DNA of 64,000 nt from Edaphochlamys debaryana. Its lineage: Eukaryota > Chlorophyta > Chlorophyceae > Chlamydomonadales. Below the pieces are notes generated by a model. It was not told the origin of the DNA, did not search any database, and saw nothing but the letters and a program-made list of their open reading frames with translations. Made by a program: the position numbers and the translations under genes. Positions 1 through 10,870 of the stretch are shown one piece after another. Position 1 is the stretch's first letter, and each line of letters starts with the position of its first letter. Location: NCBI GenBank assembly GCA_016858145.1, contig JAEHOE010000046.1, positions 124,001 to 188,000 on the forward strand. The letters are read 5' to 3'.

Positions 1-108
1 GGCGCGCCGCCGTCCCCCGGCGGTGACGGCGGAGGCTTCAGCATCGGGATGGCGGGGGACCCCAAGGACGGACGCAAGCGCGTCAAGGCCCGGCGACACG
101 GGCACTAG
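1..108 (+). CDS. 3' end of an unidentified plus-strand gene (partial)
   Basis: Reading from base 1 gives an open frame of 35 codons ending in TAG at 106-108. The peptide is Gly/Pro-rich and then strongly basic, ending GDPKDGRKRVKARRHGH. The basic tail looks like a real C-terminus rather than random GC-rich DNA, but it is too short to assign to a family. The upstream part lies outside the window, and this could also be only the last exon of a spliced gene. Confidence 0.4.
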   Translation, partial: GAPPSPGGDGGGFSIGMAGDPKDGRKRVKARRHGH

Positions 109-1040
109 CTGCCAGGAGGCGCAGGCGGGTTTGTGGGGTAGTAGGTAGGTGGCGGTGCAGGTGCATCGGAGGGAGGCGCGGTTGGGCGGACAGGGAGCAG
201 CAGATGGGCTGGGAGGAGGAGGAGGCTCACTACCGTAGCGGCGGGCTGAGTAGCTGGGGCTGGGCGTAGGGGAGTAGAGAAGGACATGAGGTTGAGCTGT
301 GAGACGGGAGCCAAGGCGTCAGGGACTACCGGTATATCCTGTACGCTGTGGATGTGATGCGCTGTGAGTCCTGTCTAGCGATTTTGGTGGTGTGCAGCAC
401 CAGCACCAGGCTGGGCAGATTGGACGATATCTTGGCGGCTGATTGGTCGACAGCTGTGGTGGCAGTGATGCGCGTGGGGGCTGGGCAGGGAAGGCGGGAA
501 GCACGAGTCGGACCCGGGAGAGTCTAGCGTGAGGGTACAGAGAGCGTGTGTGGGGCGGCGTGTGGCGGGAACGGATAGTGGTTGTGTCGGGCGCACTAGG
601 GCGGCTGTTGGTCAGGTCGCAAGCGCTGTGGGGCAGCGGTCGAGAGCGTGTAAAGCACATCGGACAGCAGCCTCACGACAGCGGCCACACCTCTATGTGC
701 ACTGCACGGCAGTGCGCCGTACGTCCCAGTATGCACACTGCACAGTCTGCTTTCTCTGCCTCAGTGGCTCTCCTTCGCCTACTACCCGTTCCTGTCGCCG
801 CTCCGCTCGCCCATACGCTCGCCCACACGTCCTGCTCGCCTCAAACGCGTTCCGAACGACCTAGAACACCTCGGACAAATTACCGCTCCGCTTTCCGGTA
901 GCTACTCCAGTGCACCACACCTTATCGTGATTCACATCCGGCAAGCACAGCAAAGTAGTTGCTAACTCAGCAGAGCGACCGGCCCACGCCCATCTTCGTT
1001 GACGACCGGCTTTCCGCGGAGCCGGGCCGGCCATTGAAGG
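109..1040. other. Intergenic, upstream of CRIPT
   Basis: No coding exon is supportable. The interval holds the 3' flank of the partial gene at 1-108 and the promoter and 5' UTR of the CRIPT gene. The short open frames on both strands have no recognisable protein character. I saw no TATA box, tRNA or repeat worth naming. Confidence 0.5.
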
Positions 1041-2373
1041 ATGGTCTGCCAGGCGTGCGAGAAGAAGCTGGCCAAGGTAAGCGCGTTTACACGGGGTCTC
1101 TGCGACGGGTTCGGCTTGGCGAGCTGGCGATGAAACGGACCTGCCGCACAGGCCGTTCTGCGCTATCCCGCTAGCCCTTCTAAGGCCGTTGTGTCGCTGT
1201 GGCAGGCAGGGTTGCCTGCAGGCAGCCCCGGGGGGCCTGTGCTGAGTGCTCTCAAGTCTCTCGGCCTCCCCTCCCCACCCTGGGCCCCAGGTGGCGTGCC
1301 CCGAGAAGTGGCGCGAGTCCACCAAGGACAAGCAGGGCGAGAGCAGTGGCCGGAAGGTCAATGAGAACAAGCTGCTCACAGGCGCCAAGCGGTGCGTGCA
1401 GGCGGGCTCAGCGGCTGTAACTGGGTGCCGTGACGGGGCCACACACCAGCATGGTAGCAATTGACAGCGCCAGCACTGGCGTGTAGGGGAACGGGAGCCT
1501 GGATCAGGGGGAGCTATAGCCTGGGTCACGTGACTGCTAGAACCTGGATCACAGGGCACGATGGGGGCAGTGTAGTCAAGGCCGGCTCTGGTGTGAAGGG
1601 GTGATACCGCGACGGGCCCTCACGGCAGCGTTGACAGGGCCAGAACTGGCCTGAGGGACGACAAGGGACGAGGAGGCTCAAGCAAGGGGCTGATAGCGTG
1701 TCGGTCACGGGGCTGCTAGGGCCTGGCCCACAGGGCAGCCAGAGCCTGTGTCACGCAGCTGCGAACAAGGCCGCAGAAGGGGCGACGACGCGCATGATTA
1801 AACCCCAACCCCGATCCTCTTGTGCCCCAGGTACCAGCCGTACGGGCAGAAGAAGTGCAAGACGTGCAAGCAGGTGCGTAGAGGGGCATGGATGCGTGGA
1901 AGGGGAGGGTGGTCTGAACGGCTGCAGGGGACTGGGGCAGAACTGAGTGTCGGGGCGTTCCTTGAGCGTTCTCCTTGAGCAAACTCATGCTGCTGCCTGC
2001 CGCCCCTGAACCCACAGAACCTCCACCAAGACGGCATGTACTGCCAGTCGTGCGCGTACGTCAAAGGTGAGCCGAGTGCGGGGGAGCACACGGGCGGGCG
2101 CAGCGGTCGAGGTGTAGGCAGGAAGGAGCGGTCGGGTGGCAGGGGGCTGGTTGGGGGCACCTGGGTCCTGGGTGGTTGGGAGAGGAGGCGATTTGCTGGA
2201 AGAGGTTGCGCGGCGCGGGCCAAGAACAGCACACAGAACGCCTCTTCAAACTCCAGGACAGCGGTCTCAGGCCATTAATGCGCCCTGCTCCCCTCCCTCC
2301 CCGCCCAGGCCTGTGCTCCATGTGCGGCAAGCAGATGCTGGACGTCAAGAACTACAAGCAGAGCACGTCGTGA
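1041..2373 (+). CDS. CRIPT: CRIPT homologue (cysteine-rich PDZ-binding / minor spliceosome protein)
   Basis: Five exons: 1041-1076, 1291-1391, 1831-1873, 2018-2066, 2309-2373. All junctions are GT-AG and phases join cleanly, giving 97 residues (the human protein has 101). The start MVCQACEKKLAK is the family signature. The four Cys pairs expected of CRIPT are present: CQAC at the N-terminus, then CKTC, CQSC and CSMC. The segment GGRKLNENK of animals appears as SGRKVNENK, and the end is KNYKQSTS. CRIPT is an almost universal eukaryotic protein first described as a PDZ ligand of PSD-95 and later placed in the minor (U12) spliceosome. In an alga the splicing role is the more likely one; that is inference. 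The last four residues QSTS differ from the animal PDZ ligand QTSV. Identification is secure. Confidence 0.95.
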
Positions 2374-2573
2374 GGAGGCCCTCCAAGCAGAACACGTCGT
2401 GAGGAGGCCCCCCTAAAGGCAGAGCACGTCGTGAGGGGGAGGACCCGGGAGGCAGCCCCCCTACAAGCGGAGCACGTCGTGGGAGGGGGCCCCCCGTACA
2501 AGCGAAGCACTTCATGAGGAGGAGCCTCCCCCGCTAGAGGGTGGGGCAGCATATGGCAGGAAGAGCACGTCGT
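2364..2573 (+). repeat. Degenerate tandem repeats of the CRIPT stop-codon region
   Basis: The 8-mer CACGTCGT, which spans the last codons and first stop base of CRIPT, occurs at 2364, 2393, 2425, 2473 and 2566, with a diverged copy (CACTTCAT) at 2508. Each lies in a larger unit resembling the coding end, for example TACAAGCGGAGCACGTCGT, usually followed by GAGG. Spacing is irregular: 29, 32, 48, 35 and 58 bases. This is an imperfect array derived from the last exon, now in the 3' UTR. Confidence 0.85.
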
Positions 2574-3594
2574 AAGGAGGCCAGAGAGCGCTGGAGCATG
2601 GTTGTGTGGGCACCCTGATAGGGGGATGGGGGATGGGCTTGCACAGGGCTAGCCGCCGCTCTGCGGCAGGCTGACGGCCGGCTGAGCTGGGTACCTCGTC
2701 GGCGCTTTGGGCTGATAAGTCCAACATCCAGGCTTGGATGGAGCTGGTCGTCTGACGCCTGGGCGTGGGCGCAGCTAGCGCACGACTGAGGGGCAGGCGG
2801 CGGTAGAGCTGCTGAGGAGGTTGTGCAAGGAGTAAGGCAGGGCGAGCTCGCGCAGAGCTCAATGACGGGGGCTCAATGAGGCCCATGGTGGGGTGGCCAG
2901 GAGGGTTGCGGATTGATAGAGGATTTGCAACGGTGGTCGAGACATGCCCGGGTGTACAGTGCACAGTCGCCACAGGCGTTGCGCTGCCCGTGGGTGCGTC
3001 ACATGCAAGCAACGCTTCTCGGCGGCTGCCACCTGCCAGCCCCGATTCCTTCAAATCAACCCAGCCTGCCGCGCCTGTGAACCCATTCACAACGAAGGGC
3101 GAGGAACTTCTGCCCGACAATTAAGCTTTCCAGCTTGCGTGCACTCATGCCAGAGTGTGACAATCTGACAAAGTGCACTGCGCCCCGCATTATTCCAGCT
3201 TGACCGACAACAGCCGTGGAGCTCCACGGACCCAGTTATGTATGCAACGCCTACGGCCCACCACCCGGGGCCAACCAGCTCTGCCCCCTGAAATGCCCGG
3301 CATTCGACTGTCTATGCGGGTAATGCGGCCTTCCCTGGCAAAAGGTTCAGGTGCCGGTCAGGCCCGGCACTTGACGGTCGACTCCATCTGCCACAGTACG
3401 CCGTCGCTCTCTCTCCAGTCCGTCATGCATCCTGCACATCCTGCACATTCAGCCCATGACCCACCACCGCCGCTGCCGCCTGCGACCCCCTCCGACCCCC
3501 AGCCCCCCGACCCCCTTCTCCGAGCCCAAGACCCACGGGCCTCCATGGCAGCAAGCAGGAGCCGCCTCAGCGGCCGCCTGCCCCCGCCGCCGCC
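2574..3594. other. Convergent intergenic region between CRIPT and array copy A
   Basis: No gene is supportable. It holds the 3' flanks of CRIPT (plus) and of array copy A (minus). The part next to copy A (about 3540-3594) is homologous to the bases just below copy B (about 7436-7487), so the 3' flank was duplicated together with the gene. Confidence 0.5.
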
Positions 3595-6427
3595 TCAGCG
3601 GGCGCTTGCCAGCGGCGACGGCGGCAGCGGCAGCCCCCACAGCTGCGACGCGTAGCTCAGCAGCTCCCGCAGCTGCTCACCAGGAGACACGTCAACATCG
3701 GCAGAAGAGTCGATTACGTTTGCGGCGGCGCCGGCAGCCGAGGGCGAGCCAGCGGCAGCGGAGGCAGCGGAGGCCGGGCCTGCGGGCGCCTCCGCCGGCG
3801 GTGCTCCCGCCGGCTGGTGCCCGAATCCCTGCAGCACACCACTCCCGTAGGTTAGGAGCGAGGCCGCGGCGCGTCGCATGGGCCTCCTGTCCGACTCCCT
3901 GACTGCCGCAGCGGCCCGCAAGTACTTGCGGTCCTGCAGCCACGCAGTCCGGAGCTTGGCCTTGCCACCCTCAAACAGCCCGCCCAGCATCCCCATCGCG
4001 TCCAGCAGCAGGGTCGCTTCCTCCGTACTGCCGTACGCCAGCAGCGGCGTGACGTACATGGCGAAGCCGAGCCCGTCGTCACGGCGGGCCGCCCGGTCGC
4101 AGGCGGCGAAGAGCTCGGGCGGGAAGTGGCCGTACAGGCTGGGGTGATGCATGGCCCCGATGAACAGGGTGACGGGCACGCGCAGGAGCCCGCCGTTCAG
4201 CGCCGCTGCCAGCTCCGGCCACACTGGGTCCACGCCTGGAATGGGCCGTGATTAGGCGGCGGTGAAATGGTGCACCAATCATGCAGGTTTGGCGTTTGGA
4301 TGAAAGCAATGAGGTAAACGCCGTACGGAGGAGGCTTAACAAAGTAAGGGGAAGGGCAGTGGGGAGGGGCCTCCTGCTCCGGCCTCTCCGCGTCGGAGTC
4401 CGAGCAAGCGTCAAGCGGTTGGTTGACGGGTGCAGTCAGCTGCACACGCATGACCCAGGGGGCGTATTGCTGGCTTAGCCGTTGCACGGGCAAAGGCGGT
4501 GGGCATGGGCTGCTCCACAGGCCGTTGACCTGCACTGATCCTGCATGGATGCTGCCTTCTGTCCGCGGGATCCAGCGCAACACACTGCAAAGGGTCGAGG
4601 CCATGGATCTTGCACGCGTCCCAAAGCCTCCCTCCCTCTCTGCACCCCCACACCTGTGCGGTCCTCGCATTCTTTGAGCAGGGGCTCCACCATGAGGTCC
4701 AGCAGCCTCCGGAGGGCCACGCCCTTCAAGCATCCCAAGCCGTGCTCCACCGCCCCCACCGCCAGCCCCCACCACTTCTCCCGCCGCTCCGCCTGCCACG
4801 CCGTGGCGTCGCAGTCTGGCAGCAGCCCCCGGCTGCAGTGCAGGGCCGCCGCCGCCAGGAGCAGCGCAGTGTCGGCCGACTCCACGTCGAGTGCCACCGC
4901 CACCGGGGGCGGAGAAAGCAGGTCAGCGGAGCGAGACCGCTCGGCTTCGACGGTGCCCACCGCCGCCTGACCCACGCGCCGGGCCAGCTCCAGGGATGCG
5001 CCGGGCCCGGGCGGCGGCAGGGCGGTACCGGAGGCCAGCTGGCGGAGGAGGAGGTCCAGGATGAGAGGGCTGGGGCTGCGCTTCCCCACACCGCACATGG
5101 CAAGGCCGGCGGTCTGCAGCGCCGCCGGCAGGCCGTAGGTGGGGCCGCGGTCGACCAGCCGCAGCGTGCCCACGCCGTACACCAGTACGGCAGTCTGCAC
5201 GCAGCGGCCGCTGAGCGCTGAGCGCAGCAGGGCGGTGGCGGCGGGGCTGACGCCGGGCGGGCACGCGGCCACGTAGTTTGCCGTCTCCACCACAGCAAGG
5301 CGGCAGTCGCCATTCCTCTCAGACGCGTTCCAGACGAGCGTGAAGAACAGGTCCACTACTTCCCTAGCCAGGGCATGTGATACCCCCTCCCTCGGCCGCA
5401 CCGCCTGCGGCCCCCTCGCCTGCAGCAGCAGCAGCACCCTCGCCGCGTGCTCCAGGACGCTGCTCTCCGCCAGGCCCCGCGCCAGATCCTCCACGCCCGC
5501 CGCCCGCTCCGCCGCCACCGCAGCCGCCAGCTCCGGCGGCGGCGGCTTGCCCGCTCCCGCGGTGCCCTTATCGTAGAGCACGCCCTGAAATGCGTGATCG
5601 TTCATCAGCATCCCTGCTGAGGCGGATAAGCAGGCGGCGAACTTGTCGAGGGCCTCCCGCCCCTGCTTCGTTGAGCCGCCATCAGCCGCTGCTGCAGCAC
5701 TGCCTCTGGCCCCGCCACTGCCGTTGGCCCCGCCGCCGCCGCCACTGCCGCTGGCCCCGCCGCCGCCGCCACTGCCGCTGGCCCCGCCGCCGCCGCCACT
5801 GCCACTGACCCCGCCGCTGCCGCCACTGCCGCTGACCCCGCCGCTGCCGCCACTGCTGCCAGCCCTGCCCTCAAGGACCGCCGCCGCCGCGGCTAGCTGG
5901 CGGCTGACGGCGTGGAATGGCTGAGCCCACAGCATGGCCCGCACGAAGCGCAGCACGGTCAGCGCGTGCCGCGACGGGGGCAGTGGCCACATGTACGCCA
6001 TGCGCTCGGCCACAGACCGGGCACCGATCCGCCATGGCTCCTCCCGACCTCCGCCACCGCTCCCGCCCCCCGAGCCTCCGCCCCCAGGCACCTCCCGGTC
6101 ATCGCTGGGCCGAAGCGCCGCTGCGTGCAGCCGCAGCAGTGCCTTTGCGGAGTCCGGATGGGTCGACAGCAGCTCCGCCATCGCCGCGGCGTGGGGCGGG
6201 CTGTTAGCTGGCACCTCGTGATTTAGGAGCGTCACAAGCCTGAGCAGGGCGAACAGACTCCGAATGCTGCCTCCGTTACCGGGAGTATTGATAAGGGTCT
6301 TCGCGAGGCGCGGGAGGTCCGCAAATGCAGCCCGCAGCTCGCCCGGCAGCAGCGAGGGGGAGCTCGAGGCCACGCCCGAGCTCGAGGCGCTGGGCCCCGC
6401 GCCCCGAGCTTTGCCCTTGGGCGGCAT
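3595..6427 (-). CDS. Array copy A: uncharacterised tandem-family protein, intact
   Basis: Exon 1 is 6427-4654 and exon 2 is 4235-3595, joined by a phase-1 GT-AG intron, giving 804 residues. The start MPPKGKARGAG matches copy B, where an in-frame stop just upstream fixes the same Met. I do not recognise the family. Visible features are a Leu/Ala-rich, probably all-helical body with segments PPHAAAMAELLS and DSAKALLRLHAAAL near the N-terminus; a Gly/Ser repeat at about residues 187-246; the first invariant block ARVLLLLQARGPQAVRP at about 325-345; the second block ending DRGPTYGLPAALQTAG at about 406-441; FVTPLLAYG-like sequence in exon 2; and a C-terminal helix QLRELLSYASQLWGLPLPP. There is no signal peptide and no obvious membrane span. 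A conserved GTGAGG at 6577-6582 could be the donor of a 5' UTR intron. Armadillo/HEAT-like helices are possible but unproven. Confidence 0.8.
5699..5865 (-). repeat. In-frame 27-base minisatellite in copy A
   Basis: Imperfect tandem copies of a 27-base unit, CCGCCGCCGCCACTGCCGCT plus GGCCCCG on the plus strand, encode SGSGGGGGA-type repeats in copy A. The unit is a multiple of three, so length changes keep the frame. None of the other six paralogues has an equivalent expansion; B and C have only short Ser/Gly/Ala runs at this site. Confidence 0.8.
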
Positions 6428-7487
6428 CGCAATGGAACACAGCGCCTCACAGCGGAGCGCGGTGTGGGGCCAGGGCCTGTGCGGGCGGCAGCGCAACGAG
6501 GTCAAGAGCCGGCACGGGGGAACCGCGAACGCGGGCGAAATGGCGCCTGCACCCTGCGCTGCCCCTGCTCGCGCGCCCTCACCTTGAACGCAGTGCAGGG
6601 TTCGCTGTGTCTTCAGAGCCGACACCGCATGAGCGCCCGCTGAGCTCTGGCGGAGCGCCGACCTGGGTATTACGGGTGGCACTCCTGGACGTGGTGCTCT
6701 ATTCTAATGAACGTGCCTCGATCCGCTCGCTCTGTGCGCAGCTGTGGAATAGCGCACTTAAAGCGGGCGGGGCCCTGCTGGACCGTGCCGCCTCGCCCCA
6801 TTACCCCCGGCACAACACTCCAGGTCCCTCACACCTCAGGTTCACAGCCGGCACGTGGCCCTACGCGTCCTGCCCTACCCCCGCTACCCTCAGGTCCCAC
6901 GTGCAGCCCCATCAACTCAAATAGAAGCAGTTTGGGCGCCGATGGGCTTCCCTCGGCACCCCCTCGCGTCACCCCCGCCGTGAGCGGTGGCCCAATAAAA
7001 GCAGATGGAGCTCCCCTCGGCGCTGCGAGTGGTGGCCCAGCCCCCACCACCCCAGGTGCATCCGCAGCAACTCCATCCCCAGCAACGACGGCCTGCTCGC
7101 CCATCCCTCAGCCGGCACCTGGCCCCACCCGTTGAGGCCACAGTGGGCGCTCTCGCTCCTGCCCTGCAACCCTGAGCAAAGCTGTAGCATACGTTCCTAT
7201 CGCATAAGTCGATTATGTCCCTGACATGTGCTCCCTTGCTTGCAACCGACTGCGGCCACCTTCCTTATGATCCCCCCCTCCTCTCCCTCTGTAGCCCTAC
7301 GGCCAAGCCCAGCGCCAGGGGTCGCGCTAGTTCCCCCCTCATTGCTGGAGGCTGCCGTGCCGGCACCTCAAGGGAGGGAGCACGCCCGCCCCCAGCAGCC
7401 TCCACCCAGCCAGCCCCGTACCCCCGGGTCGCCACGCATGGCAGCAAGCAGGAGCCGCCCCAGCGGCCGCCTGCTCCCGCCGCCGCC
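6428..7487. other. Spacer between array copies A and B
   Basis: No gene is supportable. The first 250 bases (upstream of A) match the bases upstream of B, and the last 250 (3' flank of B) resemble the 3' flank of C at about 10680-10760. For example, both contain CAAGCCCAGCG-like text followed by GGGGTCGCGCTAG. The spacer therefore duplicated together with the genes. Confidence 0.55.
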
Positions 7488-10074
7488 TCAGTGGGCGCTT
7501 GCTAGCGGCGGCGGCAGCGGCAGGCCCCACAGGTCTGACGCGTAGCTCAGCAGCTCCCGCAGCTGCTCACCAGGAGACACGTCAACACCGGCAGAAGAGT
7601 CGCCCGTGCTGGCGGCGGCGGCTGTGGCCGCCGCCGCTGCGCCAGGCGCCGACACGGAAGAGCCGGCGGCAGCGGCGCCCTCCTCCGCCGGCGGTGCTCC
7701 GGTTAGCCAGAACTCGTAAGTCTCCAGCTCAGTCGCCGCAAAGGTGAGGAGCGAGGCCGCTGCCTTCCTCACGGGCTCCCGGTCCGATTCGCTGATTGCC
7801 GCAGCGGCGCGCACGTATGTTGGGTCCTGCAGCCGCACACTCCGCTCGGCCTTGCCGCCCTCCAACAGCCCACCCAGCACCCCCATCGCGTCCAACAGCA
7901 GGGTCGCTTCCTCCGTACTGCCGTACGCCAGCAGCGGTGTGACGAGCATGGCGAAGCCGAGCCCGTCGTCTCGGCTGGCCGCCCGGTCGCAGGCGGCGAA
8001 GACGGCGGTGGTGAAGTGGCCGTTCGAACGCTGGTATCGATGCGCCGATGCGAACAGTACGGCGAGCATGCTCAGCAGTCCGCCTTCCAGCGCCGCCGCC
8101 AGCTCGAGCCGCACGGCGTCAACGCCTGGCATGCACGGGGCCGGGTAGGGTGGGGGTCAGTTGATGTACCGTACCGAAGTACCATACCGTTGTACCAGTA
8201 CGTTTGGCTTGATAAGTTCGATGAGGTGGAAAGCCGTACCGTTTGGAGGAAGCTAGTAGCAAGGCGCAGGGTGGACTGCTCTGACAACCGCAGGCGCTAG
8301 CGCTACAGCAGCTCTCGCCGGCCCCAGACGGCCACACCTGCGCAGTCCCTTCGCCACACCCTGTGCAGTCCTTTCGCCAACCCCAGACGGCCTCACCTGT
8401 GCAGTCCTTGAGCAAAGGCTCCGTCACCAGGTCCAGCAGCCGCTGGAGGGACTCGCCCTCCCCCGCCAGGATGTCCGATCCTTTCACCAGCGCCCCCACC
8501 GCCAGCAGCCACCACTTCTCCCGCTGCTCCGCCTGCCACGCCGTGGTGTCGCAGTCTGGAAGCAGCCCCCGGCTGCAGTGGAGAGCCGCCACCGCCAGGA
8601 GCAGCGCAGACAGCCTCGGCTCCGCGTTTAGCGGCACCGCCACCGCGGGAGGCGGGTGGAATGGGCCGTCGGAGGAGCTGGACGGCGCAGCAGAGCTGAG
8701 CTCTTGGACGGCCAGGCTGCCCACCGCCGTCCGGCACACGCGCAGGGCCAGCTCCAGGCGACCGCCGGGCCCGGGCGGCAGCAGGGCGGTGCGGGAGGCA
8801 AGCTGGCGGAGGAGGAGGGCCAGGACGAGAGGGTTGGGGCTGCGCTTCCCCACACCGCACATGGCAAGGCCGGCGGTCTGCAGCGCCGCCGGCAGGCCGT
8901 AGGTGGGGCCGCGGTCGACCAGCCGCAGTGTGCCCACGCCGTACACCAGTACGGCAGTCTGCACGCAGCGGCCGCTGAGCGCCGAGCGCAGCAGGGCGGC
9001 GGCGCTAGGGCTGACGCAGGGAGGGCATGCAATCTGAGCGCCTTCCGGTCTGAACACGGCCAGGCAAGGGTCGCCTCCCCGCCCACTGGCATGCCAGACG
9101 AAGGCGTTGAGGATACGCACAACCTCTTCAGGCAGGGTGTGATCGGTGTCCTCCCGCGGCCGCACCGCCTGCGGCCCCCTCGCCTGCAGCAGCAGCAGCA
9201 CCCTCGCCGCGTGCTCCAGGACGCCGCTCTCCGCCAGGCCCCGAGCCAGCTCCTCCACGCCCGCAGCCCGCTCCGCCGCCACCGCAGCCGCCAGCTCCGG
9301 CGGCGGAGCGATGTGGGTCGGCGCGCCCGCGCCGTCCTTGGGGAAGAGCAGGCCGGCAAAGGCGTTGTCGCAGAGGAGAAGCCGCGTTGCTGAGAGCGCT
9401 AAAAAGCATGGGAGCATGGCCACAACGCCTCGAGCCCGATCCGTGGCTGCCTGCGCAACAGCAGCTGCTGAAGCGCCGCTTGCCCCACCGCTGCCACCGC
9501 TGGCCTCAAGGACCGCCGCCGCTGCCGCCAGCTGTTGGCTGATGGCGTGCAGGGGCTGAGCTCGCAGCGTGGCCCGCACGAAGCGCAGCACGGTCAGCGC
9601 GTGCCGCGAGGCGGGCAGCGGGGCGCACAGGCATACCACTCGCGCAGCCACGGACCGGGCGATGGGCGGCCACAGCTCCTCCCAACGGCCGCCGCCACCG
9701 CTCCCGCCCCCCGAGCCTCCGCCACCAGCTCCCTCCCAGTTGCCGCCCTCCCGCAGCGCCGCTGCGTGCAGCCGCAGCAGTGCCTTTGCGGAGTCCGGCT
9801 GGGACGACAGCAGCTCCGCCATAGCCGCGGCGTGGGGCGGGCTATCAAGCGGTATCTCCTCCAGTATGGACATCTGCCGAGTCAAGTCGAGCAGCGCGCT
9901 CAAGCCGCCGCCGCGTCCGGAAGAGGAAGCACCTGCCGTTAGCGTTCTTACGAGGCGCGGGAGGTCCGCAAAGGCCTCCCGCAGCTCGCCCAGCAGCAGC
10001 GAGGGGGAGCTCGAGGCAGCGCCCGAGCTCGAGGCGCTGGGCCCCGCGCCCCGAGCTCTGCCCTTAGGCGGCAT
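7488..10074 (-). CDS. Array copy B: uncharacterised tandem-family protein, intact
   Basis: Exon 1 is 10074-8397 and exon 2 is 8125-7488, with a phase-1 GT-AG intron, giving 771 residues. The start MPPKGRARGAG is preceded in frame by TGA a few codons upstream, which fixes the start. It is the closest relative of copy A, sharing the N-terminus, the helical segment PPHAAAMAELLS, both invariant blocks (plus-strand positions near 9160-9240 and 8863-8976) and the end QLRELLSYASDLWGLPLPP. It lacks the long Gly/Ser repeat of copy A. A GTGAGG at 10241-10246 is in the same upstream context as in A and may mark a 5' UTR intron. Function unknown. Confidence 0.8.
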
Positions 10075-10870
10075 TATTGCGCTTCACAGCGCCTCACAGA
10101 GCATCGTGAAGATGCGCGCGGGGGAAAAAGGCCTGCGCGGGCGGGAGCGCAACGAGGTCAAGAGCCGGCACGAGGGAACCGCGAGCCCGGGCGAAATCGC
10201 TCCTGCAGCCTGCGCTGCCGAGCGCTGCCCCTGCTCGCGCCCTCACCTTGCGCGAGTGGAGCTTGGTGCACTTCCCAGAGCCAAGCCCGCAGGAGTGCCC
10301 GCTGAGCTCTGGCGGAGCGCCGACCTCGGTATCACGGTGCGGCGCGGCTGCAGGCGCTGTTGCGGGGCGGTGGTGCGCCCTACGACGTTAATGGTGCGCG
10401 CTGGTGGGAAAGCACTTACAGCGGGGCTCGCGGCTCGCCTCATTTTCGACCGTGCCGACCCGGCGGCCAATGCGCTTCCGTCGGTTCCCCCCGCGTCCTC
10501 CCCGCCGCGCAAGCACGCTGCTGCCGCATCCTGCACTCGGACGGCTTACTGACCTACCGGTACCCCACCCAGCCCCAGGTCATGCCCCAGGTGCAGCCGC
10601 GGCAACTCGCAAGCAGATTGCAATCCCTAGCACAGGCTCGATAGCGCCCCGCAGATGCAACGGCCTGACGCCACCTCAACTATGACCCTCCCCTCCCCTT
10701 CCCTCCCCTCCCTACGGCCCAGCCCAGCGCAAGGGGTCGCGCTAGCTCACCCTGATCCTTCCCGCCACTCCAGGACTACATTGTGCAGAGCGCGTGAGGC
10801 GCTGGGCACAAGCCCCGGCAGGAGCGCTCCAGCCGTAAGCCAGCTCGTCCGCCTGCTCCACGGCAGCGAG
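10075..10870. other. Spacer between array copies B and C
   Basis: No gene is supportable. It carries the upstream region of B, homologous to that of A (shared run CAACGAGGTCAAGAGCCGGC), and the 3' flank of C, homologous to that of B. Confidence 0.5.

Noticed and set aside
4726..5313. Numerous Arg/Trp/Cys-rich open frames overlapping the array genes on both strands
   Set aside because: They repeat in every paralogue at the same offset as the real frame and lack its conservation pattern; they are shadow frames.
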